A stretch of 64,000 bases of DNA from Ambrosia x helenae (lineage: Eukaryota > Streptophyta > Magnoliopsida > Asterales > Asteraceae): the NCBI GenBank assembly GCA_030844895.1, contig CM061229.1, positions 121,285,682-121,349,681 on the forward strand. Reading direction: 5' to 3'. Each line of letters opens with the position of its first letter. Positions within the stretch are counted from its first letter, which is position 1. Below, in pieces: positions 46,366 through 57,713 of the stretch. The notes under the pieces were generated by a model. The model saw only the letters and a program-made list of their open reading frames with translations. It searched no databases and was not told the origin of the DNA. The translations under genes and the position numbers were made by a program.

Positions 46366-47000
46366 GTGATCAGTTGGTGACAATTTTCGTTCTGAAATAA
46401 TTATATACGTTTGTTTGTAAGTGTTCTTCCCCAAATTCAAATCTATAAACCCTAGAATTTCCAATTGGCCAATCTACACAACATCAATCAAATTAAACTT
46501 AGGGTTTCTGTTGTGTAGGTGCCGAAGAACAAAACCCATAAAAAATATAAGACTTACAAATTCGTATTAAGCTCGCACGATCAAACAAAGACTCGGTCAA
46601 AAATACGAACAAAAATCCAAGAACAGCGGATCATTAAGGAGAATTGGGGATTGGGAAAGGTGTATGAACGAATTGTGATGGTTTGTGAACGTCCAATTTA
46701 TAGGTTTAATCACTGGATTGAAGAATTGGTAAGAATTGACCAAAAATTCAATGTTATGCGCGTTAATGGTCAATTGATTATCAATTGATTGATAATCGAC
46801 GTGCATTCTAGTCATAAAGGTCCGATAATCGTGTAATCATTCCATATATAAATTTAAGTGTGTCAATTTAGTTAATTGAATGGTCAAAATGTTAAAACTA
46901 TTGCCATATCTGCTGCTGCACGACATCAGGAAGGAAGAAAGGGAGACGAAAGTGAGTATTTATTTATATAAAGTTGGGTTACAACCAACAAGAGTGTGTG

Positions 47001-47065
47001 GAGCAGATGGCTAGTACGCGTGTGTGTGTGTGGTGTGACCCCGGTTCGAAACCCGGCTGGGACCT
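47001..47065 (+). promoter_or_regulatory. second tRNA-like box A/B, opposite strand
   Basis: Plus-strand box A AGATGGCTAGTACGCG and box B CGGTTCGAAACCCGGC with a T-arm-like stem. The copy at 51697-51765 is conserved. Confidence 0.45.
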
Positions 47066-47224
47066 CTATTTTTTGATTAAAACTGAAAAAGGAGAGGAGG
47101 GCCTTGGCTGTGTTGGGCTTGGGTCTGGGCCTGGGTGATTGGGCTGGGTATTTGTCTGGGCTCAGAACTGGGTTGGGTATAAAAAAACAAATCAGTTATG
47201 GTTTTATGTTATTATTATTATTAC

Positions 47225-47255
<31 letters not shown>

Positions 47256-47385
47256 AACTTATATATATATATATATATATATATGTGAATAATTATCTTT
47301 GTATAAGGGTTCAAAATATCACCAAAAAAATAAAACTTGTTGTTTTAATTCCATAACGTACAATTATTAAATGCGAAATGTTACA

Positions 47386-47700
47386 GTCTCCCCTACTTTT
47401 AGGAACTTCGTCCCGAAGTTAAGAGAAACACTAGGTCAACAATTGGTCAACTACTGAAAACCTTGATAAAATTTCACACTACCTTAACGTACCTGTAAAC
47501 TCATGATTACGTTCCGGACCGTAATTATCAATTTACCTTACATTAGGGTTTTGCGTCCTTTTATGACTTTACCGATTGTTGAGCAGGTCTGATAGTCCCC
47601 ACCAGTCGTTGAGTAGGTGGTAGGGCCTCTCCCGACTGTTGGAAAGGCATGATGACCTCTACCAATCGTTAAGTAGGTTGTTTGGTAGTCAACTAATTGT
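47386..47700 (-). other. TR-GAG polypurine tract, hairpin and tandem units
   Basis: Minus-strand AAAAGTAGGGGAGAC abuts the 3' LTR and is preceded by the hairpin AACTTCGGGACGAAGTT (47404-47420). From 47575 to 47700 are imperfect units of the type CTCAACAATCGGTAGAG, homologous to the array in the LARD element. Confidence 0.65.
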
Positions 47701-47883
47701 TGTACAAGTAAGCAAGTATGATTATAGATATAGCAATTAATTCACATTCAAACAAGCATGTACACAGATGTTATGATAATACTTGATTTTATTACTTGAA
47801 TCAAAAGTGTCAATACATAGAATTTAAAAAGAAAGTAGACATTATTCAAATGGTAGGGTTTGCTGTTAAGTAGTTGGAGGGTC

Positions 47884-48979
47884 TCAAGCGGGGTTATTTG
47901 GAGCATCAAGAGCGTTTGTAGCAGGGATTCGACAAGCATCTGCAAGATGCCCATACCTTTGACAATTGGTGCACTGTCGGCAGGGTACTTGATTTGGGTG
48001 GTGATACTGGCAGGTGTCACACTTAGGTAGCTTCCCGTTGTATTGTTTCTTGTTGGGTTGGGCAGTGGTGTCTATTGCGAAATTTCTGGCCTTATTCTTT
48101 CCGTTGGTTGAGGCCTCGGTTTTGATTTCAACGGTAGGTTGGGGAGTATCCTTTTTCTTTTCCCCTTTACGAGTCAGGGTTCCAGCCTTCACGTGGTTAT
48201 CTGTCAGGGTGGCAGCCAAACGCTTTGCTTCCTCCAAAGTAGCAGGGTTCCTTCCCCACACCGTGTCTTGAATCTGCATCGGTAAGCCACCAATGTATTT
48301 TTCGATCGCAATGGGCAAAGGGGTGACTTTGTGGGGTAGCAGTAAGCTAAGTTCGTGAAAACGAGTGTTGTAAGCAAGGTTTTCCCCACTGTCTTGAGCG
48401 AGGTCATGAAATTCATCTTCCAACTTCTTAATTTCATTACGAGGACAGAACTCTGCCTTCATAATGTCTTTAGCTTGATCCCAAGTTAAGGCTAGTGCGG
48501 CTTCAGCTCCGCGAGTGCGATTTTCTTCATTCCACCAAGTGAGTGCTCGTTTATGAAGAACACTCATGGCATAACGGACTTTAAAGTTGTCGGGGCATTC
48601 ACTGTTAATGAAGGTATTCAATACCCTCAAACCATTGTAGGAGTCCTGTAGCTCCTTCTTCTCCACTGAACTTTGGGGGATTGCAAGAATTAAAGTGCTT
48701 AAGGGTACAGGCTGGAAGTCCATTCCCATTGTGATTTCCATTTCCATTCCCGTTGCCGTTGCCGTTCCCGTTGCCGTTCAACTGGATGACCTGAGCGAGT
48801 AAGTTGGGAACCAGAGTTGCGATTTGCTGCGCCATTTGTTGAGAAATGATTGCAGCCAGTTGAGCATTGACACCATTATTGTTGTTGTTGTGGTTAGTAT
48901 CGTGGTTGTGGTTGTGATTGCTACTTCCTTCATCATGATTTTCACCACTGTTAAGACGAGCACTGCGACGTGGAGGCAT
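47884..48979 (-). pseudogene. Gag of TR-GAG (one frameshift)
   Basis: Starts MPPRRSARLNSGENHDEGSS on the minus strand at 48979, then an Asn/His-rich and a GN-repeat linker, KHFNSCNPPKFSGEEGATGL and the Retrotrans_gag core: NFKVRYAMSVLHKRALTWWN, then EFCPRNEIKKLEDEF, ENLAYNTRFHELSLLLPH and EKYIGGLPMQIQDTV. It ends with a zinc knuckle CTNCQRYGHLADAC of CX2CX4HX4C form. A shift near 48617, between FEGIE and TFINSEC, breaks the frame, so full-length Gag needs frameshifting or the copy is dead. Gag coats the RNA and builds the virus-like particle. Here it is the only protein encoded. Confidence 0.85.
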
Positions 48980-49483
48980 GATCTGTAAGAGATACAATGA
49001 AATGAATGAGGTTATATAAGGAATGTAATCATTTATTCATTAATTAAAACGAATAAACGAAAACATTGACTTATCAAAGATTCTAGATTCTAATAACATT
49101 TGAAGACATGCTTTATAAGTGAACACTCATCCCAAGAATTCCCAGGTAGGCATCCGGGTCCCTCGTCTGATTGGGATATATGCGCAATGCCAGCCTAGAC
49201 AAAAGACTCAGAATACAGGCGTCCACCCTTACAGATTGCACGTGTTCGTTATTAAAATCTAGAACTTCGACGAGATCTCAAGGTGGTTCAGGTTAAACCT
49301 GAGGATTTTGTCCTATTAGTCTAAGAGTAAATCCAGTGATGGAGAGCAATCTTCTTGTAAGGAAGACAGTAGGGATAAGAAGTAGGAGATAGAGAATAGC
49401 AAGCAAAAGAAGCAAGTACTGGTTAAATCCTATGGTTATAGACTAGATTATTTTTTTCTAATAACCTAATTCCCTATAACCAT

Positions 49484-49496
49484 GGCTCTGATACCA
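49484..49496 (-). other. primer-binding site, tRNA-iMet type
   Basis: Minus-strand TGGTATCAGAGCC, next to the 5' LTR end of TR-GAG. Confidence 0.9.
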
Positions 49497-49499
49497 ATC

Positions 49500-51926
49500 T
49501 ATAACACCCCAACCGATGGCGGAAACATCGGGATGTCACGTATTGATGATTGTTCAGTAGTTCATGGTAAATAATAAATTTCATTAAATGATTTAAACCA
49601 ATTACATACAATTGTTCTACAAGAATTCGTACATCAAATTGAATAAAACTATGCACATATCTTCAAGCAAATCTTCAAGCAAGTAGAACCTGAAACATGT
49701 TAAGTTGAAAATATTTTGGGTCAACAAAAGTTGGTGAAAATTACATAGGTTTTGATAATCGAATAAAATTGTCGTGCAATTCTTGTGTCATGGCAAACTA
49801 GTCCATATGCAAAAACATACTAGAAGTAAATCGAGTGCATAATCAACCTTGTGACTTGTTGTATTGTGGTACATCCCATACGCTCATGGTTCACTCGTTT
49901 ATATTGCAGTAACAAACACCCACGTAACCTTTGTAGGAGGCACGTATCCGGGTGGGATTGTCAGTCCAATAGATCTATCAATGTATACCGTTTGGCTAAT
50001 AAATGTTTATGCTAGAATTGTGCTTACCCTAGTCATGTTCAAGACATAATGCAACATAGAAATACACATAGACACATTGATGTTTGAATTGCATAAATAA
50101 TGTTGTAACATGTTTCACCCCAAAAATGGTGATAAATAGAAAAGGGGCTATGTAAAACTCACCTTAGCAAAATGTTGTATTTGTTGATAAATAGAATAGT
50201 GTGTTGCCCAAATATGTCAAGTATCACCCTATAATAAGGTAATATATATGTCTAAGTCTATCAAGTCTATAAATGTATAAGTTTCTAGGGCTTCGAATTG
50301 GGGATAAACGCTTGTTTGATTAATATAAAAAAATGTTTGATAATTGAGAGAATATTAGTAAATAAATAATCAAGAATCTTTTAAATCCAAGATGGTCACA
50401 AGAATATGTTTAATGTATAAAAATAATTTTTATAAAATTATTTTCTTTAAAATAGATTATTAAATCTATTTATTACAATTTGTCAAAATCTTAACTTTAA
50501 TATTTAAAAATATTAAAATTAAAGAATTATAAGTTTAAAATTTATATTTCTGTTCCAAATAATCAGAAATAATTTCTATAAAATTTTGGTGCAAAATTAT
50601 TAAAAATTGGATTTATTATGATTTAATTATGATTAAAACTAACAAAAATTGATTAAAAATATTAAATAAATGATTTTTCAGAAATAAAAATCATTTCTGA
50701 AAAGCTTAATGTTATAAAAACTTAAAATAATTTTTGTGGAAATTAATAAGATCGTTTTGATATTTTTATAGATTTTTATAAATAAAATAGAATAAACTTG
50801 ATTTATTTATTATATATATTAAATAAATGATTTTTTGTAAAACTAAAAATTTGACAGCAAAGTTTATCCTTGAAAGAACATAAAATAAATTTTGTAGAAT
50901 TTATAAAATAGTCTTAGCATTTTTAAAACGATTTAAAAAAAATGAAGATAATATAGGTATAAAAGAATAATACTCAAAAAGAAATGTTCATGGTGGGATT
51001 CGAACCTTGGCCCTTGGCCGGTTCTTAGTTTTCAACCAACACTGTTTAACCAACTGATCTGTGTGATCAGTTGGTGACAATTTTCGTTCTGTAATAATTA
51101 TATACGTTTGTTTGTAAGTGTTCTTCCCCAAATTCAAATCTATAAACCCTAGAATTTCCAATTGGCCAATCTACACAACATCAATCAAATTAAACTTAGG
51201 GTTTCTGTTGTGTAGGTGCCGAAGAACAAAACCCATAAAAAATATAAGACTTACAAATTCGTATTGAGCTCGCACGATCAAACAAAGACTCGGTCAAAAA
51301 TACGAACAAAAATCCAAGAACAGCGGATCATTAAGGAGAATTGGGGATTGGGAAAGGTGTATGAGCGAATTGTGATGGTTTGTGAACGTCCAATTTATAG
51401 GTTTAATCACTGGATTGAAGAATTGGTAAGAATTGACCAAAAATTCAATGTTATGCGCGTTAATGGTCAATTGATTATCAATTGATTGATAATCGACGTG
51501 CATTCTAGTCATAAAGGTCCGATAATCGTGTAATCATTCCATATATAAATTTAAGTGTGTCAATTTAGTTAATTGAATGGTCAAAATGTTAAAACTATTG
51601 CCATATCTGCTGCTGCACGACATCAGGAAGGAAGAAAGGGAGACGAAAGTGAGTATTTATTTATATAAAGTTGGGTTACAACCAACAAGAGTGTGTGGAG
51701 CAGATGGCTAGTACGCGTGTGTGTGTGTGTGTGGTGTGACCACGGTTCGAAACCCGGCTGGGACCTCTATTTTTTGATTAAAACTGAAAAAGGGGAGGAG
51801 GGCCTTGGCTGTGTTGGGCTTGGGGTCTGGGCCTGGGTGATTGGGCTAGGTATTTGTCTGGGCTCAGAACTAGGTTGGGTCTAAAAAAACAAATCAGTTA
51901 TGGTTTTATGTTATTATTATTATTAC

Positions 51927-51963
<37 letters not shown>

Positions 51964-51967
51964 AACT

Positions 51968-51999
<32 letters not shown>

Positions 52000-52097
52000 A
52001 ATAATTATCTTTGTATAAGGGTTCAAAATATCACCAAAAAAATAAAACTTGTTGTTTTAATTCCGTAACGTACAATTATTAAATGCGAAATGTTACA
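49500..52097 (-). repeat. 5' LTR of TR-GAG
   Basis: 2598 bp. Its minus-strand 3' end reads GTTATA instead of GTTACA. Otherwise it is near-identical to 44805-47385. Confidence 0.85.
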
Positions 52098-52465
52098 AAG
52101 CTCATTTTAGTCGAACATTTATATGAATCGACATTGCCATTTGTTTTCAGCACTTATTAACATCATATCAAACCCATAAAACGACCCCAATTCTATCTGT
52201 TTACCTCCAAAGTCTCGTTTTTTTCCGGATTTTGCAGTCCCTTTATCGGTCTACATACGCTTTGTAAGTCCAATTTCTTATAGCCGTTTTGTTTATCAGA
52301 AGTATAGGATCGAAAGCCCTATGATTTTCGAGGTTACTGTTGTCTGGTCGGGCTAATTAGAATTAGGGCTAGGATTAGGGTCTCATAGGTATGAATTGGG
52401 GAAGAAGAAGACTTTCAATATTTTGTTAAATAAAATTAAGGTTGAATAAAATTAACAAATAAAGC

Positions 52466-52527
52466 ATGTAGTGTAGTGGTGGTATGTTTGTAGGTGTGGG
52501 TAACAAACTCGGGTTCGAGTCTACATA
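52466..52527 (+). promoter_or_regulatory. tRNA-like box A/B in Z LTR
   Basis: TAGTGTAGTGGTGG (box A) and GGGTTCGAGTC (box B) about 30 nt apart, at the position matching 47-104 of the first Z-type LTR. The following candidate intron donor is at 53504. Confidence 0.45.
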
Positions 52528-54047
52528 GATCCACGGTTTTTTGATTTTTTTTTACATAATATATTATTTATATTTATATATATATAAATACATTATTCTT
52601 ATAATATTCATAGAAAAATTATTTTTGCTCCGAAAAATATGAAAATTTAGGGGTAACATCTTGACACCCTAAAGAAAATTATCACATTTTTATTTTCAGG
52701 AAAATAAATTATTTTCATATTTTTATTGATTTAAATTCTATTAACCATAATTAATTGATTTAAAATTCGTTTTTAATGTTTTTAATCTCAAAATTTTTGG
52801 GTAATTATTTCTAAACATGAAGAACTGAAATAGAATTTATTTGCGTAGAAAACAATTATTTTTATTGGTTTTCCTATTTTTTTAATCAATTAAATATGAT
52901 TTAAATTCATAAAATCCTTTTTAAATGTGAATAAATTGAGAAAAATTATGGAAATTTTATTTTGATCATTTTTCATCAGAATTTATTTAATTATCATAAA
53001 AATATCATTTTTGAGCCATATCTTGTATTTTGGTTATATTTATGCTTATTTAAATACATAAATCATTTATTAATTCATAATACATAAAATTTGTTTTATA
53101 AATTTAATGTTTTATAAAACAGAAATATTTTTATGTTTGAAAGTTATAATCATAAACATTCAGTTCACTTGTGTAACTTGTATTTATTTCTTCAATTATT
53201 TCTAATTATTGTAATTAGTTATAATTATAGTTTTAAAAACAATTAATTCAATTACTTTGTCCCAATTATTTGGAACTACCTATTAACTAGATATTCAATT
53301 GGTAATAATTATATTACCTAACCATATTTATAAACCTTGTCACATTGTTTTTAAATACAAATTTTGTATTAATTTGATTTATCGTAAAAACTCTAATTCC
53401 CCAAATCAACTTAATGAACCCTAAAGCCTTAGAACCATAGATGCCTTAGAACCCAGGTTTATCGTGACAAGTTTTGTTTGGATTTTTCGCGCGTAGCAAA
53501 ACTGTGAGTATATCTTTCCCCTCTTTCATGTTTTACTCTTTTGGGGCTATTCATGTACACTATGACTAAATATTATTCGTTCACTAAATGCAAGTCTCAT
53601 GCGTGTTTGCTTTATGTTAATTTGTTTGTCTATGACTTGTCAAAATCATTAACCTTTGAGGGTATAGCATTTCAATGAATAGTACTATAGTATATACCCG
53701 TTATGACTCTATTGAGAGACCTTGGTCATTGTCTTGTGATTCATTATACTAAAAAAATGGTTTTCAAAGTGGTTGTCTTATTCTTGATTCTTGATATTGA
53801 TTCTTAGGGTTGATTTTGAACGGATATTATAACACCCCAACCGATGGCGGAAACATCGGGATGTCACGTATTGATGATTGTTTCAGTAGCACATGGTATT
53901 TATTGAATTTTAAATACTTTATTCATAGCATAATATCCAAAAGAAACATTGTCTAAGAAATTGAAATGCTAGTACATAACATGAAACAAATCAAACAACT
54001 TCAAATAACTTCTTCAAGCACACCCTAAGCTTCAGCTTCATTGTTAC

Positions 54048-54535
54048 CTGAAACATGTTAATTTTGAAAATGTTTTTGGGTCAACAAAATGTTGGTGAGA
54101 ATTACATAGGTTTGTATATTGAATAAAAAAATTTGTACAATTCGAGTGTCATGGCTAGTCTAGTCCATATGTGAAAACAAACTATCAGGTAAATAGAGTG
54201 CATAATCAACCCTTGAGACTAGAATACTATGGTCCATCCCATACGCATATGGTTCACTCGATTATGTTATGTGTTCGATAACAATCACCCACGCTACCTA
54301 TGTAAGAGGTACACGTATCCGGGTGGGGTTGTCAGTCCAATAGATCTATCATTGTATACTGTCGACTAATCAATGTTAATGATTATGCTAGAATAATGTG
54401 CTTACCCTAGTAATGTTTAAGACATAATGCAACATAGAATAACACATAGACACTTATGATTGAATTGTAAATTGAATGTTGTAACATGTTTCACCCCAAA
54501 ATAGTGAAATGGAAAAAGGGGCTATGTAAACTCAC
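54048..54535 (-). other. candidate LTR leader intron in W
   Basis: Donor ACTAAG|GTGAGTTTACATAG and acceptor ATGTTTCAG|GTAACAA. The stem-loop CAACAAAATGTTG lies at 54082-54094. The length is 488 nt. Confidence 0.5.
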
Positions 54536-55380
54536 CTTAGTGTTGGGATGGAGACCCTTTGATATATAAATAAATGTGGCTCGTGTATATCCAAATATCA
54601 CCCTATTTCAAGGTAATATATAAGTGTTGGAGAAAAATTAATAAGTTTAAGTTTTCTAGTCTAAAGTATGCTAGGGTTCCTAATTTGGGGATTAATAATT
54701 GATTTATGATTAAATTTGAATAATTGTTAATAACTTAATAAATAAATAAAGAAATAATTAAATAAAATATTTCTGACCGATATTAACTAAAGGTAGTTGT
54801 ATTATAATGTAATAAATGTGGAAATAATTTTTATAAAATTATTTTCTTAATTAATGAATATTATATAATACTTATTTGACAAAATATAGACTTAATATTT
54901 AAAAATATTAAAATTTATAAATTTCGAATCAAAAAATTATATTTCTGATCTAAATGATTAATATTAATTTATGTGAAATTTTGATGTAAAAATAATGAAA
55001 AATGAATTTATTATGATTTATTTATGATTAAAATAACAAAAATCGATTAAAAATATTAAATAACTGATTTTTCTGAAATAAAATTTATTTCTGAAATGTT
55101 TATTGATTTATAAGTTTAAAATATTTTTGTGGAATTTTATAAAGTCGTTTTGATATTTTTATAGAATTTTGAAGTTATAAATGAATAAACTTGTAATATT
55201 TATAATATATAATAAATAAATAACTTTTCAAAAACTAAAAGTTGGATAATAAACTTTATCATAAGAATAACTGAAAATAATTTTTGTAGAATTTATAAAC
55301 CATGTTTAGTATTTAAAATCTATTTTTAAAAATAAATGTACATTATATAAGTATAAAGGAAATCAAAAAAATGGTTGTAT

Positions 55381-55452
55381 GTGCCAAGGCTCGAACCCGA
55401 GTCCTTGGCCGGTTCATGGTTTTAAAATCACAAGCCAGACCAACTGGTCTGA
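55381..55452 (-). promoter_or_regulatory. tRNA-like box A/B in W
   Basis: Minus-strand box A AGTTGGTCTGGC within hairpin CAGACCAACTGGTCTG, and box B GGGTTCGAGCC. It corresponds in place to the TR-GAG LTR copy. Confidence 0.45.
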
Positions 55453-55538
55453 CCCTGAGAACGAATACATCTTGGTTTCAATTAATTATAAAGGCTTATT
55501 GATTAATTCCTGATTTTGTTTCAGAAAATAAAAAGGTG

Positions 55539-55610
55539 AGGACGGGGATCGAACCCTTGTAGTGGGCCGGCTCCCACGTCTTAGTTAGCAGTATCACACC
55601 AACTGACCTA
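55539..55610 (-). promoter_or_regulatory. second minus-strand tRNA-like box pair in W
   Basis: Box A GTCAGTTGGTGTGATAC and box B GGGTTCGATCCCCGTCC, with the same ACCAACTGATC-type hairpin upstream of box A. Confidence 0.45.
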
Positions 55611-55653
55611 CAGATCAGTTGGTGATAAAATCTAATTCGTTTTAATTATAAAC

Positions 55654-56334
55654 TGTGACACCCCAGGAAAATCCCACATCGGCCGTGGCCAGGAGAGATC
55701 CTTGGTTCATAAGTAATGTCTTACCTCTTAAATCACCAACGCGTTTTGGGGCTTAATGTTAGTGGGTGAGAGGAGAACTCCACAGTTAAGCGTGCTCAGA
55801 TGGGAGAAATTTCAGGATGGGTGACCTCCTGGGAAGTCTCCACTTGGGCAACCAAAAACAAATCCGTGACCACTGGATAGGCAAAGCGGATAATATTGGT
55901 GGTGAGAGGGGCGGGGTGTTACAGATGGTATCAGAGCCACTCCTGTGCCGTTCGGGATGGTGGGTGCACACCTCATCAGGGACGATGAGACTCTAACAGG
56001 GGGTGAATGTGACACCCTAGGAACGCACCTCATCAGGGACGATGAGACTCTAACAGGGGGTGAATGTGACACCCCAGGAAAATCCCACATCGGCCGTGGC
56101 CAGGAGAGATCCTTGGTTCATAAGTAATGTCTTACCTCTTAAATCACCAACGCGTTTTGGGGCTTAATGTTAGTGGATGAGAGGAGAACTCCACAGTTAA
56201 GCGTGCTCAGGTGGGAGAAATTTCAGGATGGGTGACCTCCTGGGAAGTCTCCACTTGGGCAACCAAAAACAAATCCGTGAGCTCTGGATGGGCAAAGCGG
56301 ACAATATTGGTGGTGAGAGGGGCGGGGTGTTACA
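55654..56334 (+). mobile_element. Cassandra TRIM retrotransposon, TSD TAAAC
   Basis: Two 270-bp LTRs (55654-55923 and 56065-56334) start TGTGACACCCCAGG and end GGGGTGTTACA. They enclose about 140 bp and are flanked by TAAAC (55649-55653 and 56335-56339). Each LTR carries a 5S rRNA-like block (55775-55838 and 56186-56249): GTTAAGCGTGCTC.. and GGATGGGTGACCTCCTGGGA, the internal Pol III promoter of 5S genes. This is diagnostic of Cassandra. The primer site TGGTATCAGAGC is at 55926-55937 and the polypurine tract AACAGGGGGTGAA at 56052-56064. It encodes no protein. Confidence 0.93.
55969..56082 (+). repeat. 57-bp internal duplication in Cassandra
   Basis: The unit CACCTCATCAGGGACGATG.. through the polypurine tract and the first bases of an LTR (TGTGACACCCTAGGA) is repeated at a 57-bp period (55969 and 56026). 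The element thus has an extra tract and an LTR-start stub. Confidence 0.85.
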
Positions 56335-56903
56335 TAAACAGTGCCTGCGATATATCATCATCCCCAAATACATACAATGAACCCTAGTTTTTCTAATAAT
56401 CTTTAATAACAAACAATAGCCTCTGATTTATTGGGGCTATTGTTTGTTGATTGCCTATTAACTAAACACAACAAACAATTGATGCTTACAGTGGGGATTA
56501 ATGCTTGATTGATTCGAGTAAGCTTGAAAACAAAAACGCGATTGTAGAGGAATTTGTATGTGTTTAAAACAGAAATTGATAGTGGGTATAGAATTTTCGA
56601 TGCTTTTAGGGTCTAGGGAGAGGTCCTATTTATACTAATTAAAACGAATTGACTGTTATTGATTTCGAAATAAAAGGAACGAGTCGCACGAGATTAAACG
56701 GACTTTCTGGTTTGTTTTAGTTGCAATTCGTAGTTGGATATGGCCGATATTACTGCTAACAAACTTTGTTCAAGAGATTATCAGATAAATCGCTTGATTC
56801 GTGGGTTAATTGAACAAGTTTGTTGTGGGTGTTGACTTTCTAAGTCAACTGTGATGATATAATCAGACTTTATATATAATTCGCGCAGGATAAGAAACAG
56901 ATA

Positions 56904-56976
56904 TGGCTGGTAGCTCGGCTGGTTGTTATGTTGTGTGGTGAAGGGGTGGACGCGGGTTCGAGTCCCGGTCCAACCA
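56904..56976 (+). promoter_or_regulatory. tRNA-like sequence near W end
   Basis: 73 nt with TGGCTGG and CCAACCA ends that pair at six of seven positions, box A TAGCTCGGCTGG, and a T-arm CGGGTTCGAGTCCCG. It resembles a decayed tRNA or tRNA-like module; I could not form a good anticodon arm. Confidence 0.4.
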
Positions 56977-57518
56977 TTTATTTTTTTTTTACATTTTTTC
57001 ATATAAACTATATCTTTTATGAACATGTATGATTATACTAGATTAAAAATGATGGAAAAATAATTTTAATACTCATAAAATGTCGAGATTCGAAGCTTTA
57101 TTGAATAACGTCCTTATTACAAACTAGATAAAAATGCGAAACGTTACAGATATTACTTATTACATAATTGCAAACAGTATACAACACATGAATTGCGAAA
57201 CATTTTTATACTATATGTATTCAAAACAGGGTATGCTCACCAATACATTTTTGTATTGACCTATACTATTTTCGTACATGTTTCAAGTTATTTTTTAGAC
57301 CCCTTTTAAGCCTTTGGAATTTATACTTAGATTTTGGATTTATTGTATTCCAGTTTAGATTGTTAGTTTGAATCATTGTATCTTTGTAACTCATTTCAAT
57401 GTAATAAACTATTTAAATCAATGTATCAATATTTACAATTTAGTACCATGAGCTATTGAGCAATCGTCACTACGTGACACCTCAATGTTTCCGCCATCGG
57501 TTAGGGTGTTACAAGAGC

Positions 57519-57713
57519 CGAGAGGGAGAGAGGGAGGTGGAGGGAGATACAATTTTGGCAAGTCAACTACCATGGATCCTTGTGTTTCTTAAGAATCTTT
57601 CTATGTTAGTGTTTAGTCTTAGAATGATGCTAATCTAGTTAATGTGACTTATCATCAAATCCCTTGTCACTTTGAATGACTAAACACATGATTTTAGACT
57701 AATAATCTTAGAC
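57519..57713 (-). mobile_element. repeat X copy 1, right segment
   Basis: Continues X after the Z insertion (GGAGGTGGAGGGAGATACAA, TCAACTACCATGGATCC) and aligns with about 59452-59642. It ends at AATCTTA, where copy 2 begins. Confidence 0.65.

Larger units (their letters stand above)
44805..47385 (-). repeat. 3' LTR of TR-GAG
   Basis: Minus-strand LTR TGTAACATTTCGCATT..GGTTGGGGTGTTACA. It contains two tRNA-like box pairs (46291-46365 minus, 47001-47065 plus), a (TTA)n tract near 47208-47252 and the intron-like module at 44995-45467. Confidence 0.85.
44805..52097 (-). mobile_element. TR-GAG: Gag-only non-autonomous LTR retrotransposon
   Basis: Flanked by AAGCT (44800-44804 and 52098-52102). 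On the minus strand the order is: 5' LTR (52097-49500), primer site, leader, gag, short tail with tandem units, hairpin, polypurine tract and 3' LTR (47385-44805). The internal region is only about 2.1 kb and has no protease, RT or integrase. This is the layout of terminal-repeat retrotransposons with a GAG domain. The LTRs (2581 and 2598 bp) differ by roughly 1% by eye, so it moved recently with enzymes from a relative. Confidence 0.85.
53828..57148 (-). mobile_element. W solo LTR, TSD GATAT
   Basis: Flanked by GATAT (53823-53827 and 57149-57153). Starts TATAACACCCCAACCG and ends AAACGTTACA. Without the nested Cassandra it is about 2.64 kb, and it is a diverged relative of the TR-GAG LTR (same ends, intron module and tRNA-like boxes). 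There is no internal region, so it is a solo LTR. Confidence 0.8.
53504..57286 (+). other. candidate Z leader intron, split and decayed
   Basis: Donor AAACT|GTGAGTATAT at 53504. The stem-loop CAATACATTTTTGTATTG is at 57241-57258, and the acceptor reads TTTCAA|GT, having lost the AG. Solo LTR W inserted inside it. Confidence 0.35.
43337..57513 (+). mobile_element. Z solo LTR, split by three insertions, TSD AGAGC
   Basis: Begins TGTGACAACCGTCACCC at 43337, ends GGTTAGGGTGTTACA at 57513, and is flanked by AGAGC (43332-43336 and 57514-57518). Its own DNA is 43337-43663, 44538-44804, 52103-53827 and 57154-57513, about 2.7 kb. The last two pieces align with 1-1787 of this window. No internal retroelement sequence belongs to it, so it is a solo LTR. 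Inside are the hAT MITE, the TR-GAG element and solo LTR W. Confidence 0.75.

Noticed and set aside
46519..46788. 89-codon plus-strand frame, nearly repeated at 51216-51485
   Set aside because: It lies antisense in both LTRs of TR-GAG. The two copies agree only because the LTRs are young. Lysine-rich composition, no known motif.
55775..55838. Genuine 5S rRNA gene
   Set aside because: The 5S-like block is partial, diverged and inside two identical 270-bp LTRs with a primer site; this is Cassandra.
56904..56976. Functional tRNA gene
   Set aside because: The acceptor and T arms are plausible but the anticodon and D arms do not fold well, and it lies in an LTR. Kept only as tRNA-like.
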